Shown here in pieces: positions 8,748-19,405 of a stretch of 64,000 bases of DNA. Location of the stretch: NCBI GenBank assembly GCA_013141125.1, contig JABFRO010000001.1:1364001-1428000 (forward strand), given 5' to 3'. Source of the stretch: Methylophilaceae bacterium (GTDB taxonomy: Bacteria; Pseudomonadota; Gammaproteobacteria; Burkholderiales; Methylophilaceae). Numbering within the stretch: the stretch's first letter is position 1; the number at the start of each line of letters is the position of its first letter. The notes beneath the pieces were generated by a model that was not told where the DNA came from, made no database searches, and saw nothing but the letters and a program-made list of their open reading frames with translations. A program made the position numbers and the translations under genes.

Positions 8748-11591
8748 TCACTCAAGACTATTCAATAAACGTTGTGCACGTTGACGTTGCTGTGACCCAC
8801 CCTCTAACAACACCTCCTCTAGCAGCTCACGCGCGCCCTCTTTATCATCCATATCAATATAAGCTGTCACCAAATCCAGCTTGGTATCAACCTCCGATGA
8901 TTCATTTACCAAGACAACATCCTCAATGACGACCTCTTCATCCGGCACATTAAGGTTGAGATCTGGCAAGCCTAACTCGGGTATGGTGCTGGCAGAAAGT
9001 TTTGGTGATAAATCCAAGCTCTGCGCATCCTCATTATCGAACGCAATATTAAAATCAAAATCCAGCTTATCGGATTTCTCTGATTCAGCTTCAACTTTTT
9101 GATCGTCTGCAATTGCATCAATATCTATATGACTATCAAGCTCAGGCAGTTGTAAATTCAAAGTCTCGGTTACTGATTCTGCTGACACAGGGAGCAGATT
9201 TTCCCCGTCGGCAATTTCCATTTCCGCTTCTTTTTCTGTCACATCTCCAAAACCTGATTCTTCTATCAGTAGATTAGGCATATCCAACGCCGCGCTGGCT
9301 ATTCGATCACCGATACTCAAAGAGCCAATAACCTCTTCGGAAGGTTTATTTTCAACAGATACTTCTTTCAATTCAACTTCAGGCTCAGTTGATTCAAATT
9401 CCAGCAAAATTTCATTTTCACCACTAGTAAGCTCGGTATCTATTTTATCTACAATATCTGTTGCGACGTTGCTATCAAAATCAAGAAGTGTCTCATCTTT
9501 TGTGTCTTCCGACCAAACCATGGATTTATCTTGCTTCTGTTTTAATTCGACAAAACTATCTGCATCTGCGGCATCTGCGGCATCTGCGGCATCTGCGGCA
9601 TCTCGCGCATCACTGCCATCAATAGCATTAATGTCCGACTTATCCGCAATTACGTCATCAGCAGCTTCATTTGTGATAGTAGCTCGTTGGTATAGCGGAT
9701 TATCCGGCTCCATTTCATGGCCTATTTCAGCAATTTTAAGCCACACAGGGTCACCAGCACCCAAAGTTGAATAAAGCTCTCCAGCTACAGCATCAAAGGC
9801 CAAACTGTCTTTACGCCCAGCATAAATCTCAAGCAACTTGAGAGATAAATCATGACGCTTTGGCTCTTTTGCGATGGCATCTTTAAGAATTTCTTCTGCT
9901 TGTATTTCACGTCCGTAAGCCATATAAACCTCAGCTTCGGCTAACGGATCCACGTCATGCGTATCTATCATGCCACCGGTGCCGTGAGTGAACGCTGTAA
10001 GAAAAGAAGTATCGCCCGTATCCACAGTTCCACCTGCAGTACTACCGAATACCGTTTTAGCGTTAAGGCCGCCAGTGGTCAAAATGTCTTGCTCGAACTT
10101 ATCCAAGCTGTGCATGCGCCGATTGCGCAAAAACAACCAGCCGCCAACAGACAATACCAAAGCCGCACCTGCGGCACCAAGCAACACAACATTTTCCATT
10201 AAGCTATCAACTATACCGCCAGCCGCAGCTGGTGGCGAAGCAGAGGCTTTGACAGACACATCAGGCCGAATAGTTTTCAGCGGTTTATCACTTGCTTTTA
10301 ACGCTGGCACTTCTGGCTGACTAGACGCAGTTTTGGCTTGCGGCTCTAAAACAGCGACCGCTGTTGGTTGAGGGTTTGCCTGACTCATTGATTTTTTAGA
10401 TTCAGTCATTGATTTTTCAGCTAATTTTTGCAAATCAGCCATTGCCTGACCTTTCAATTCCAGCAATTTTTGCATATCCTCAAGCTGCTTAGTCAAGGCA
10501 GCGATGCGTTCATTAGCTTCTTTTATCCTTCCATCATTAGCCACGGCCTCTTCCTGAAGCGCGTTTTGTTGCGCTTGTACCGTTGCTTCGCTCGTCCTTT
10601 TACCCGTTACAACATCACCTTTGGAAAGCTTAACGACATCACGTGATCCACTCGCTAACGGCCGCACAAGCTCTTCTGCAGGTTTGGTTATTCGTCCGCT
10701 TGCCGTTTTTTTTGATACTTCCGCTCCCAACGCTTCAGATCCGGCAACCACTTCGGCAAGCTTATTTCGATAGGCATTCCAATTTGCTACTTGTACTTGA
10801 ACCTCCTTGCTTGCCTCACGCCTATCAATAGCACCAAGTTCAACGCCTGCAGGTATGCGAATTATTTGTCCAACTTTTAGCCTATTGATATTGCCACCTA
10901 TGAATGCATTGGTGTTGGCTCTATACAGCCCAACAAGCATTTGATCCAAGCTGACATTTTCAATAGGTTTTTGTCTGGCAATTCCAAGCAAAGTATCACC
11001 ACGCTTTACTTTATATTCATCACCAGCAGAACTGCCTGACAGCGAACGTGCCGGTGAAGTCTGTCTTCTATCACTTTTTCTGCCCTGCCTGGCGGGAATA
11101 TCAACCAGGACATCCTGGCCGGAGTTAACATTCCCCATTGAGCGCCTGCTTTCTGGCGCTTCTGCATTGGGTACATTATTATTTGAAGAATAGCCTGGAG
11201 GATCTAGCAGAGCCGTATATTCGCGTATTAAACGCCCTGAATTCCAATCGACCTGAATCAGCATATCCAAATAAGGGTCACTCACCGGCTGTGATGTACT
11301 CAACTTTAAAACATGCGTTCCATCCGCCTTTTTAGCTAGCTCTATTTTAATAGAGCTATGAAATGCAGTTCGCTCAACGCCCTGTGCCGAATAAGCAGTA
11401 TCAGGCGCAATGGCTGCAGATAAAGAAGATAACTCTTCGGTGCTAACGGACAGCAACTCAATTTCAGCCCTTAACGGCTCACCGAGAGCTGAACTAACAT
11501 TCATTTTACCCAAGCCTGCTGCGTCTGCTGCAAGCGATGCCATTGCAAGCCATACGGCGAATGTCACACGCTTTAGTTTTGACCTATGCAC
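8748..11591 (-). CDS. fimV: FimV-like polar peptidoglycan-binding protein
   Basis: A 947-residue FimV/HubP-type protein that organises pole-associated structures such as type IV pili. A signal peptide (about 1-25, ending ADAAG) leads into the FimV N-terminal domain (about 27-130). A LysM peptidoglycan-binding motif follows (about 192-248, YKVKRGDTLLGIA), then a coiled coil rich in Glu and Lys. One membrane span (VVLLGAAGAALVLSVGGW) precedes a very acidic cytoplasmic region and the C-terminal FimV TPR-like domain (DLVTAYIDMDDKEGARELLE). An Ala/Asp low-complexity stretch is encoded by a 9-bp tandem repeat. Its position next to asd-leuB and truA is usual for the lineage. Confidence 0.9.
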   Translation of the reverse strand: MHRSKLKRVTFAVWLAMASLAADAAGLGKMNVSSALGEPLRAEIELLSVSTEELSSLSAAIAPDTAYSAQGVERTAFHSSIKIELAKKADGTHVLKLSTSQPVSDPYLDMLIQVDWNSGRLIREYTALLDPPGYSSNNNVPNAEAPESRRSMGNVNSGQDVLVDIPARQGRKSDRRQTSPARSLSGSSAGDEYKVKRGDTLLGIARQKPIENVSLDQMLVGLYRANTNAFIGGNINRLKVGQIIRIPAGVELGAIDRREASKEVQVQVANWNAYRNKLAEVVAGSEALGAEVSKKTASGRITKPAEELVRPLASGSRDVVKLSKGDVVTGKRTSEATVQAQQNALQEEAVANDGRIKEANERIAALTKQLEDMQKLLELKGQAMADLQKLAEKSMTESKKSMSQANPQPTAVAVLEPQAKTASSQPEVPALKASDKPLKTIRPDVSVKASASPPAAAGGIVDSLMENVVLLGAAGAALVLSVGGWLFLRNRRMHSLDKFEQDILTTGGLNAKTVFGSTAGGTVDTGDTSFLTAFTHGTGGMIDTHDVDPLAEAEVYMAYGREIQAEEILKDAIAKEPKRHDLSLKLLEIYAGRKDSLAFDAVAGELYSTLGAGDPVWLKIAEIGHEMEPDNPLYQRATITNEAADDVIADKSDINAIDGSDARDAADAADAADAADADSFVELKQKQDKSMVWSEDTKDETLLDFDSNVATDIVDKIDTELTSGENEILLEFESTEPEVELKEVSVENKPSEEVIGSLSIGDRIASAALDMPNLLIEESGFGDVTEKEAEMEIADGENLLPVSAESVTETLNLQLPELDSHIDIDAIADDQKVEAESEKSDKLDFDFNIAFDNEDAQSLDLSPKLSASTIPELGLPDLNLNVPDEEVVIEDVVLVNESSEVDTKLDLVTAYIDMDDKEGARELLEEVLLEGGSQQRQRAQRLLNSLE
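9562..9597. repeat. 9-bp tandem repeat inside fimV
   Basis: Four perfect copies of GCATCTGCG followed by a degenerate fifth. On the coding strand they encode an Asp-Ala-Ala run in the acidic cytoplasmic region of FimV. The unit is a multiple of three, so slippage would change length without shifting the frame. Confidence 0.9.
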
Positions 11592-11743
11592 TATTTCACC
11601 TCTATCTAACGCAAGATTAGAATTATCAACTTAACATCAATTAGTTAGACATGCAAGCTCGTGCTGCACGGCATATTTTTTTACTGCATTAATACAGAAA
11701 ACCAACTTAGTCTTAGTGTATATCGTTATATATTCACTAAACT

Positions 11744-12856
11744 TTACTTTTCAATAAGAATGCGTAGCATGCGCCGCAATGGTTCAGCTGCCCCCCACAG
11801 CAATTGATCGCCAACAGTAAACGCTGAAAGATACTCATCGCCCATACTCAGCTTGCGCAAACGGCCTACTGGAGTCAGAAGCGTACCGGTTACAGCCGTG
11901 GGAGTCAGCTGCCGCATGGTGATTTCACGCTCGTTTGGCACAAGCTTAACCCATGGATTAGCCTCAGCCAACATAACGTTAATTTCATCCAGCGGTACAT
12001 TTTTTCTGAGCTTGATGGTCAATGCTTGGGAGTGGCAGCGCATGGCACCAATACGCACACAAAGACCATCAATCGGTACAGGGCTAGCTTCTCGACCAAG
12101 TATTTTATTGGTCTCGGCTTGTCCTTTCCATTCCTCTTTACTTTGGCCATTCCCCAGATCTTTGTCAATCCATGGAATCAGGCTACCCGCCAAAGGCACA
12201 CCAAAACTGGAAGTAGGAAAGCTTTCATCACGAAGTATAGCGGCAACTTCACGATCAATATCAAGAATCGCTGAAGCAGGGTCAGCTAACAAGGTATTCG
12301 CGACACGATGCGCTTCACCCATCTGCTTTAATAGCTCACGCATGTTCTGCGCACCTGCGCCCGAAGCGGCCTGATACGTCATGGAAGTCGCCCATTCAAT
12401 CAGGTTTTCCCGGAACAGTCCGTGCAAAGCCATCAACATTAACGATACTGTACAATTACCACCTATCCAATTCTTATTACCTTTTGCATAGCTGTCCTGA
12501 ATGACATGTATGTTCACTGGATCAAGAATAATAACAGCATCTTTTTCCATACGCAGGGTGGAGGCCGCGTCAATCCAATGCCCATTCCAGGCTTCAGCAC
12601 GTAGCTTGGGGAATATTTCCGTTGTGTAATCACCCCCTTGACAAGAAATAATCACATCCATCAACTTCAGCTCGGTGATACTTTTTGCATCTTTGAGTGA
12701 CTGAGTATCTTTACCCACATCAGGACTTTTATTACCCGTTTGTGACGTGGTAAAAAACACAGGCTCAATCAATTCAAAATCGTGCTCTTCTCGCATGCGC
12801 TGCAACAGCACTGATCCCACCATACCGCGCCAACCGACAAACCCTACTTTCAACAT
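11744..12856 (-). CDS. asd: aspartate-semialdehyde dehydrogenase
   Basis: Reduces aspartyl phosphate to aspartate semialdehyde for Lys, Met, Thr and diaminopimelate synthesis. The 370 residues fit the proteobacterial form. The N-terminal NADP-binding [13 protein letters not shown] is present, as is the catalytic Cys in [10 protein letters not shown] near residue 135. The active-site His lies in the [14 protein letters not shown] segment. It lies 46 bases after leuB and ahead of fimV, the usual leuB-asd-fimV order. Confidence 0.96.
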   Translation of the reverse strand: MLKVGFVGWRGMVGSVLLQRMREEHDFELIEPVFFTTSQTGNKSPDVGKDTQSLKDAKSITELKLMDVIISCQGGDYTTEIFPKLRAEAWNGHWIDAASTLRMEKDAVIILDPVNIHVIQDSYAKGNKNWIGGNCTVSLMLMALHGLFRENLIEWATSMTYQAASGAGAQNMRELLKQMGEAHRVANTLLADPASAILDIDREVAAILRDESFPTSSFGVPLAGSLIPWIDKDLGNGQSKEEWKGQAETNKILGREASPVPIDGLCVRIGAMRCHSQALTIKLRKNVPLDEINVMLAEANPWVKLVPNEREITMRQLTPTAVTGTLLTPVGRLRKLSMGDEYLSAFTVGDQLLWGAAEPLRRMLRILIEK

Positions 12857-12902
12857 ATTATTCCCTAAAACTCTACAAAACAGCCTTTACCAAGCAGCCT
12901 TA

Positions 12903-13958
12903 TTATAAGGCCGCGACGACCGCATCACCCATTTCACTACACTTCACAAGCTTGGTGCCTTCGGTAAAAATATCAGCCGTTCTAAACCCAAGCGCCAGTG
13001 ATTTTTTAACGGCGCTTTCAATACGCTGCGCATTGGCTTCATCGTTAAAAGTGTAGCGCAACATCATGGCGGCGGAGAGTATGGTGGCTAATGGATTAGC
13101 AATATCCTTGCCTGCAATGTCTGGAGCCGAGCCGTGGCTAGGTTCATACATACCCTTGTTGTTGGCATCCAGCGAAGCAGAAGGCAACATACCGATAGAG
13201 CCGGTGAGCATCGAAGCTTCATCCGACAAAATGTCGCCAAAAATATTACCCGTCACCATCACATCGAACTGTTTTGGTGCACGAATCAATTGCATGGCAG
13301 CATTATCTACATACATATGACTTAATTCGACTTCAAGGTATTCTTTAGATAACTCTATCATCACTTGCCGCCACAACTCTGTGGTTTCCAGCACATTGGC
13401 TTTATCTACTGAACAGACCCTTTTGTTACGCTTCATTGCAATATCAAACGCGACGCGACCGATACGCCTGATTTCCGACTCACAGTAACGCATGGTATTG
13501 ATACCCTCACGCTCACCGTTTTCAAGCTGGCTAATACCGCGTGGCTGGCCGAAGTAAATATCACCTGTGAGTTCGCGTACTATCATAATATCCAAACCAG
13601 AAACCACTTCCGGCTTGAGCGTAGAGGCATCCGCCAACTCTGGATAAAGAATGGCTGGGCGTAGATTGGCAAATAAATTCAGTTCTTTGCGGATACGCAA
13701 TAAACCACGCTCCGGGCGCAGATGACGTTCTAGCTTGTCATATTTCCAATCCCCTACTGCGCCCAACAAAACCGCATCAGCCTCTTTTGCCAGTTTCAAG
13801 GTTACATCAGGCAATGGATCACCAAAAGCTTCATAACCCGCTCCACCAATGGGCGCACCCTGCATGTGCAACGCAAGGCCAAGGCTTTTTAAAACCTTGA
13901 CGGCTTGTGACATAATTTCCGGACCAATACCATCACCAGGCAAGACTGCAATCTTCAT
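12903..13958 (-). CDS. leuB: 3-isopropylmalate dehydrogenase
   Basis: Oxidatively decarboxylates 3-isopropylmalate in leucine synthesis. The 351 residues begin [16 protein letters not shown]. Substrate arginines lie in [14 protein letters not shown] and NLFANLRPA, and catalytic Lys and Asp in SVDKANVL and [15 protein letters not shown]-binding GSAPDIAGK is near the C terminus. I preferred the ATG at 13958 over the one at 13964 because an AAGG ribosome binding site is better spaced from it. It follows leuD by 31 bases. Confidence 0.96.
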   Translation of the reverse strand: MKIAVLPGDGIGPEIMSQAVKVLKSLGLALHMQGAPIGGAGYEAFGDPLPDVTLKLAKEADAVLLGAVGDWKYDKLERHLRPERGLLRIRKELNLFANLRPAILYPELADASTLKPEVVSGLDIMIVRELTGDIYFGQPRGISQLENGEREGINTMRYCESEIRRIGRVAFDIAMKRNKRVCSVDKANVLETTELWRQVMIELSKEYLEVELSHMYVDNAAMQLIRAPKQFDVMVTGNIFGDILSDEASMLTGSIGMLPSASLDANNKGMYEPSHGSAPDIAGKDIANPLATILSAAMMLRYTFNDEANAQRIESAVKKSLALGFRTADIFTEGTKLVKCSEMGDAVVAAL

Positions 13959-13989
13959 TCTCATACCTTAAAATCTAATTAAAAAGGCC

Positions 13990-14628
13990 TTAATTAAAAA
14001 GCCATGGTTGTGCTGCTTTATGCTTCACTTCAAACGCCTTAATAGCGTCCATTTGTTGTAACGTTAGCCCAATATCATCCAGGCCATTCAGCAAGCAATG
14101 TTTGCGAAATGCATCAACTTCAAAACCATAAACGTTGCCATCAGGGGTAATTACCGTCTGTTTTTCCAAATCGATAATAAGTTGGTAGCCCACACTCCCA
14201 TCAACCGCCTTAAATAGCGCATCAACAATTTCCGCACTCAATACAATCGGCAACATGCCATTTTTGAAGCAATTATTGTAGAAAATATCAGCATAACTTG
14301 GCGCAATAATGGCGCGAAAACCATAATCTTCCAAGGCCCATGGCGCATGTTCGCGACTGGAACCACAACCAAAATTCTCGCGCGTAAGCAAAATGCTTGC
14401 GCCTTGGTAGCGAGGTTGATTCAGCACGAAATCAGGATTTATTTTACGCTTGGAGTTATCCATTCCCGGTTCGCCATGGTCGAGGTAACGCCACTCATCA
14501 AAGGCATTTGGGCCGAAGCCGCTGCGTTTAATAGACTTGAGGAATTGTTTGGGGATGATCGCATCCGTATCTACGTTGGCCCTATCCAGCGGGGCAACCA
14601 AGCTATTTATTTGGGTAAATTTTTGCAT
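13990..14628 (-). CDS. leuD: 3-isopropylmalate dehydratase small subunit
   Basis: Small subunit of isopropylmalate isomerase, partner of LeuC. The 212-residue swivel domain shows the family blocks [12 protein letters not shown] and [14 protein letters not shown]. Its ATG overlaps the leuC stop by one base (TAATG), so the two subunits are translationally coupled. leuB follows directly. Confidence 0.96.
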   Translation of the reverse strand: MQKFTQINSLVAPLDRANVDTDAIIPKQFLKSIKRSGFGPNAFDEWRYLDHGEPGMDNSKRKINPDFVLNQPRYQGASILLTRENFGCGSSREHAPWALEDYGFRAIIAPSYADIFYNNCFKNGMLPIVLSAEIVDALFKAVDGSVGYQLIIDLEKQTVITPDGNVYGFEVDAFRKHCLLNGLDDIGLTLQQMDAIKAFEVKHKAAQPWLFN

Positions 14629-16043
14629 TAAAACAACCCTCGCACATCCACAAAATGCCCGGCAATAGCTGCAGCTACTGCCATTTCCGGGCTAACCAGG
14701 TGCGTGCGCCCACCCTGCCCCTGACGGCCTTCAAAATTGCGGTTTGAAGTTGAAGCACAGCGCTCGCCCGCTTCCAGTCGATCCGCATTCATAGCTAAAC
14801 ACATGGAACAGCCTGGCTCCCGCCATTCAAATCCGGCCTCAATAAAAATCCTGTCCAGGCCTTCTTGCTCGGCTTGAGCTTTTACCAAACCAGAACCCGG
14901 CACCACCAGTGCCAATTTCACATTAGACGCAATATGTTTACCTTTTGCTATGTTGGCCGCAGCACGCAAATCCTCAATACGTGAATTAGTACATGATCCG
15001 ATAAACACCTTATCAATACTAATCTGATTAATCGGTGTATTTGCCTGCAAACCCATATATTGCAGCGCACGCTTCATCCCGCTACGCTTGGTCAAGTCAG
15101 ATTCTTTTTCAGGATCAGGTACTCGGCCATCAATACCGACGACCATCTCGGGCGAGGTTCCCCAAGTAACCTGTGGTTGAATATTTTCAGCACAAATTAC
15201 AACATTCGCATCAAATTTCGCACCATTGTCACTTTTCAGTGTTTGCCAATAGGCCACGGCCGCATCCCATTGTGATGCATCAGGTGCGTAAGGACGATCC
15301 TTTAGGTACTCTGTTGTCGTGTCATCTACCGCAATTAAGCCAGCGCGTGCGCCTGCTTCAATCGCCATATTACACAGCGTCATGCGACCTTCCATGCTTA
15401 AGGCACGAATCGCTGAACCCGCAAATTCAATCGCATAACCATTGCCGCCTGCAGTACCAGTTTTGCCAATGATAGCTAGGGCTAGATCTTTAGCGGTTAC
15501 GCCGTTACCTAATTTGCCGTCTACCAAGACCTGCATGGTTTTAGATTTTTTCTGCACCAGGCATTGTGTAGCCAGTACATGCTCAACTTCAGAAGTACCT
15601 ATTCCATGAGCCAGTGCACCAAACGCCCCGTGCGTACTAGTATGTGAATCACCACAAACCACCGTCATCCCAGGCAAAGTAGCACCCTGCTCAGGGCCAA
15701 TAACGTGAACAATGCCCTGACGCGCATCCATGAAAGGGAAATACGCCTTGGCACCAAATTCACGAATATTGGTATCCAAAGTCTCAATCTGCAAACGTGC
15801 AACGGGATCCGTAATTCCATCCAAACCCATATCCCAATGATCGGTAGGCGTATTGTGGTCAGCCGTCGCCACGATAGTAGAAACACGCCAAGGTTTACGA
15901 CCAGCCAGACGCAAACCCTCAAATGCCTGCGGGCTGGTCACTTCATGCACCAAATGGCGGTCGATGTAAAGCAATGCAGTACCATTTTCCTCACGCACTA
16001 CATGGGAATCAAACAACTTGTCATATAACGTTTTAGCAGTCAT
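14628..16043 (-). CDS. leuC: 3-isopropylmalate dehydratase large subunit
   Basis: Aconitase-family subunit that carries a 4Fe-4S cluster and isomerises 2- to 3-isopropylmalate. The 471 residues are standard length. Cluster ligands are the Cys in [12 protein letters not shown] (about 348) and the pair in [11 protein letters not shown] (about 408 and 411). The [14 protein letters not shown] block is intact. It heads the leuC-leuD-leuB-asd unit, 26 bases after the yajQ stop. Confidence 0.97.
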   Translation of the reverse strand: MTAKTLYDKLFDSHVVREENGTALLYIDRHLVHEVTSPQAFEGLRLAGRKPWRVSTIVATADHNTPTDHWDMGLDGITDPVARLQIETLDTNIREFGAKAYFPFMDARQGIVHVIGPEQGATLPGMTVVCGDSHTSTHGAFGALAHGIGTSEVEHVLATQCLVQKKSKTMQVLVDGKLGNGVTAKDLALAIIGKTGTAGGNGYAIEFAGSAIRALSMEGRMTLCNMAIEAGARAGLIAVDDTTTEYLKDRPYAPDASQWDAAVAYWQTLKSDNGAKFDANVVICAENIQPQVTWGTSPEMVVGIDGRVPDPEKESDLTKRSGMKRALQYMGLQANTPINQISIDKVFIGSCTNSRIEDLRAAANIAKGKHIASNVKLALVVPGSGLVKAQAEQEGLDRIFIEAGFEWREPGCSMCLAMNADRLEAGERCASTSNRNFEGRQGQGGRTHLVSPEMAVAAAIAGHFVDVRGLF

Positions 16044-16069
16044 CTTATTACAATATTAATCCAAAAAAA

Positions 16070-16564
16070 CTAGTCTCTAAAATTACCAAATTGCAGTGGG
16101 AAATCGGTCACGGATTTTTTAACGAAAGCAATGGCATCTTGCAAAATATCGCGCTTTGCTCCTGTCACACGCACAGATTCGCCTTGAATACTAGCCTGTA
16201 CTTTGAGTCCACTATCCTTAAGTAGTTTAACCATTTTCTTAGCCAACTCGGTATCAATACCGTCTTTGATCTTCAACTCTTGCTTGACCTTGTTGCCGGA
16301 AATTGTTTGTACATTCTGATGATCCAAGCGTTTGGCACTGTCGGCTTCTTTTTTTCCCATTTCAGGAAGCAGAATCGTTTTGATTTGATCCAGTTGAAAA
16401 TCGGAATCGCCAAAAATAGTCAATACACTGTCTTTTTCATTCAGCTCAATTTTTGCAGAGGTACCTTTGAAGTCATGCCGACCAATGATTTTTTTACCTA
16501 CTGCATCAATGGCGTTTTTCAAGTCAGCCTTATTCACTTCTGAAGAAATATCAAACGAAGGCAT
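16070..16564 (-). CDS. yajQ: YajQ family nucleotide-binding protein
   Basis: A 164-residue cytoplasmic protein of the YajQ/UPF0234 family, which binds nucleotides; some homologues act as cyclic-di-GMP effectors. The start MPSFDISSEVNKADLKNA and the blocks RHDFKGTSA and KDGIDTELAKKMVKLLKD are characteristic. It lies between ppnP and leuC on the same strand. No direct clue to its role here comes from its neighbours. Confidence 0.93.
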   Translation of the reverse strand: MPSFDISSEVNKADLKNAIDAVGKKIIGRHDFKGTSAKIELNEKDSVLTIFGDSDFQLDQIKTILLPEMGKKEADSAKRLDHQNVQTISGNKVKQELKIKDGIDTELAKKMVKLLKDSGLKVQASIQGESVRVTGAKRDILQDAIAFVKKSVTDFPLQFGNFRD

Positions 16565-16593
16565 TCAAACTCCTAACTATAGGTTTTATTGTG

Positions 16594-16908
16594 TTATTCA
16601 AAATGGCAAACGTAATCGAGTGTTTCACTCACTTCTATATCAAAACTGGAATTGCCAGGTACTGTAAACTTATCACCTTCGCCATATGCTTTCCATGCCT
16701 CCTCGCCTTTGAGGCGCACCTTACAGGTGCCAAGATTAATCTCCATGAGCTCTGGGGATTCCGTATTAAATGTCAACAAGCTTGGGAAAATCACACCCAC
16801 CGTAGATCGAGTGCCATTCGGCATCAACACAGTATGGCTAACACACTTGCCATCAAAATAAACATTGGCTTTCTTTTTCACACTGACATTATCAAATTGC
16901 GCCATCAT
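16594..16908 (-). CDS. ppnP: pyrimidine/purine nucleoside phosphorylase (PpnP, DUF1255)
   Basis: A small single-cupin protein of about 104 residues that in E. coli phosphorolyses several nucleosides. Family segments include [25 protein letters not shown] and the C-terminal [15 protein letters not shown]. The reading frame runs further upstream, but tandem ATGs at 16908 and 16905 follow an AGGAG site and match the family start, so I placed the start there. It lies 19 bases after argG. Confidence 0.88.
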   Translation of the reverse strand: MMAQFDNVSVKKKANVYFDGKCVSHTVLMPNGTRSTVGVIFPSLLTFNTESPELMEINLGTCKVRLKGEEAWKAYGEGDKFTVPGNSSFDIEVSETLDYVCHFE

Positions 16909-16927
16909 ATTTCTCCTAAGTTTATCG

Positions 16928-18151
16928 TTATTTATTTTTAATGCGAAGATTTGCCGCAATGCGCATACGCAGAGCATTTAGCTTGATGAAGCCGCCTGCA
17001 TCTTTTTGATCGTAAGCACCTTTATCATCTTCAAAGGTGGCAATTGTAGAATCAAACAGTGAATCTGTTTTACTATCGCGCCCAGCGACAATCACATTGC
17101 CTTTATACAACTTTAATCGCACCCAGCCATTAACTGATTTCTGAGTGTGATCAATGAGCGTTTGCAAGGCGATACGTTCGGGACTCCACCAGTATCCGTT
17201 ATAAATCATACTGGCATAGCGCGGCATCAAATCATCTTTCAAATGCGCCACTTCCCGATCCAAGGTGATACTTTCAATCGCGCGATGCGCTTTCAGCATA
17301 ATAGTGCCACCTGGCGTTTCGTAACATCCACGTGATTTCATACCCACGTAGCGGTTTTCCACCAAGTCCAAGCGGCCTATGCCGTGTTTGCCGCCCACTT
17401 CATTGAGCTGAGCAAGTAAATCATGGGGCTTGAGCATTTCACCATTGAGCGAGATAGGGTCGCCATTGACATACTCAATATCCAGATATTCGGCAACATC
17501 TGGCGCTTTTTCTGGTGACACTGTCCAGCGCCACATATCTTCTTCCGCTTCAGCCGCCGGGTTTTCCAAGTGGCGGCCTTCAAAGCTGATATGCAAAAGA
17601 TTAGCATCCATACTGTAAGGGCTGCCACCTTGCTTATGCTTCATTTCTATTTGTATGCCATGTTTTTCGGCGTAAGCCAGCAGCTTTTCACGGCTTAACA
17701 AATCCCATTCACGCCAAGGTGCAATGATATGAATATTGGGATTTAAGGCATAAGCACCCAACTCAAAACGCACTTGGTCATTGCCTTTACCGGTTGCACC
17801 GTGGGAGATGGCATCGGCATTGGTTTCACGCGCAATTTCGATCAAACGCTTGGCGATTAAGGGACGCGCAATCGAAGTCCCCAGCAAGTATTCACCTTCA
17901 TACACCGTATTGGCGCGAAACATTGGAAAAACAAAGTCGCGCACAAACTCTTCGCGCACGTCATCAATATAAATTTCCTTAACGCCAGCCGCTTGCGCCT
18001 TTAGGCGTGCCGGCTCCAACTCCTCGCCTTGCCCCAAATCAGCGGTAAAAGTCACCACCTCGCATTGGTATTCGTCTTGCAACCACTTCAAAATAACTGA
18101 AGTATCCAAACCACCAGAATAAGCCAAAACTACTTTTTTAATATCACTCAT
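16928..18151 (-). CDS. argG: argininosuccinate synthase
   Basis: Ligates citrulline and aspartate with ATP to argininosuccinate, the seventh step of arginine synthesis. The 407 residues are the common bacterial length. The ATP-pyrophosphatase P-loop [12 protein letters not shown] is at residues 10-21. [15 protein letters not shown] and the C-terminal [10 protein letters not shown] are family blocks. argF and argD lie upstream on the same strand after a 317-bp gap, so arginine genes are clustered here though probably not in one transcript. Confidence 0.97.
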   Translation of the reverse strand: MSDIKKVVLAYSGGLDTSVILKWLQDEYQCEVVTFTADLGQGEELEPARLKAQAAGVKEIYIDDVREEFVRDFVFPMFRANTVYEGEYLLGTSIARPLIAKRLIEIARETNADAISHGATGKGNDQVRFELGAYALNPNIHIIAPWREWDLLSREKLLAYAEKHGIQIEMKHKQGGSPYSMDANLLHISFEGRHLENPAAEAEEDMWRWTVSPEKAPDVAEYLDIEYVNGDPISLNGEMLKPHDLLAQLNEVGGKHGIGRLDLVENRYVGMKSRGCYETPGGTIMLKAHRAIESITLDREVAHLKDDLMPRYASMIYNGYWWSPERIALQTLIDHTQKSVNGWVRLKLYKGNVIVAGRDSKTDSLFDSTIATFEDDKGAYDQKDAGGFIKLNALRMRIAANLRIKNK

Positions 18152-18468
18152 ACTTCCAATCCTTAATCCGAAATTAACTCAAATGCTAGCAAAAACCAAA
18201 TAAATACCATCATGCCCAATTCCATTAAAACAGCCGCCCAGCTTAGCGCTCAATGCGCAATAAAATCACCTCTGTGCCAAATAGAGCATTAAGAAAGCAT
18301 AATGTTAGTGAGAAATTTAAGCTAGCTATGGCAATTAACTGATCCGTACAAGATGGTATTGTTTTTAAGGAGCCGACGGCATCACTGAAATGACCGTTAT
18401 GCTGACACCAACCTTGGTTGCCGCCACAGGCTAATTGCTGTAGAAGTGGCTGGCTAGTTTGTTTTCTA
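18152..18468. other. 317-bp intergenic region between argF and argG
   Basis: No coding frame of useful length and no convincing RNA or repeat seen. It should contain the argG promoter (reading leftward), but I could not identify clear -35/-10 boxes or an ARG box. Confidence 0.5.
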
Positions 18469-19389
18469 CTAAACTTTCAAATAGCCTAGCAGTAGAAATT
18501 CCATAAGCGCTTTCTGCACATGCAATCTATTCTCAGCTTCATCCCATACCACCGACTGCACACCATCAATTACCTCAGCCGCCACTTCCTCTCCACGATG
18601 AGCCGGTAAACAATGCATGAATAAGGCATTGCTTGCAGCCACTTCCATCATGTCTGCGTCCACTTGCCAATCTGCGAAATCACGCATACGTTCTTCGTTT
18701 TCAGCTTCAAAGCCCATGCTCGTCCATACGTCAGTGGTCACTAAGTCAGCACCACGAGCCGCTTCCATGGGGTCGGCGAATTCCTCGTAATGATCGTGCC
18801 CATATAAATTAGCGCGCTCAGGCTCTACTTCATAGCCTGGTGGTGTCGATACATGCACATTGAAATCCAGTATTTCAGCCGCTTGTAACCATGTGTTACA
18901 CATGTTGTTGGAATCACCTATCCAGGCCACCGTTTTACCCTTAATCGAACCACGATGTTCAATAAATGTAAAAATATCTGCCAAAATTTGACAAGGATGG
19001 TATTCATTGGTGAGTCCATTAATCACCGGTACACGCGAATTTGCTGCAAATCGCTCAATAATATCTTGCTCGAATGTGCGTATCATCACCATATCGCTCA
19101 TACGTGAAATTACCTGTGCTGCATCTTCCACAGGCTCACCACGCCCTAGCTGTGAATCGCGTGTATTTAAATAAATAGCCGAACCGCCTAGCTGATGCAT
19201 ACCGGCTTCAAACGAAAGCCGCGTACGCGTACTGGCTTTTTCAAAAATCATCACCAAAGTACGATCCGTTAATGGCCAGTATTGCTGATAAGCCTTGAAC
19301 TGTGCCTTGATCCAGCGCGCACGTTCAAACACATACTCAAGTTCAGCACGACTTAAATCATTAAATTGTAAAAAATGTCGAATAGCCAT
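18469..19389 (-). CDS. argF: ornithine carbamoyltransferase
   Basis: Makes citrulline from ornithine and carbamoyl phosphate. The 306-residue protein has the carbamoyl phosphate loop EKASTRTRLSFE, the HPCQILAD block and the ornithine-binding Cys in MHCLPAHRG. I chose the ATG at 19389 over an upstream TTG at 19395. It follows argD by 16 bases, so argD-argF are likely co-transcribed. Confidence 0.96.
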   Translation of the reverse strand: MAIRHFLQFNDLSRAELEYVFERARWIKAQFKAYQQYWPLTDRTLVMIFEKASTRTRLSFEAGMHQLGGSAIYLNTRDSQLGRGEPVEDAAQVISRMSDMVMIRTFEQDIIERFAANSRVPVINGLTNEYHPCQILADIFTFIEHRGSIKGKTVAWIGDSNNMCNTWLQAAEILDFNVHVSTPPGYEVEPERANLYGHDHYEEFADPMEAARGADLVTTDVWTSMGFEAENEERMRDFADWQVDADMMEVAASNALFMHCLPAHRGEEVAAEVIDGVQSVVWDEAENRLHVQKALMEFLLLGYLKV

Positions 19390-19405
19390 AGTCAACCATA
19401 CTAAC

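Noticed and set aside
18152-18468. Possible small RNA or riboswitch between argF and argG
   Set aside because: No convincing conserved stem, terminator or known riboswitch motif could be seen.
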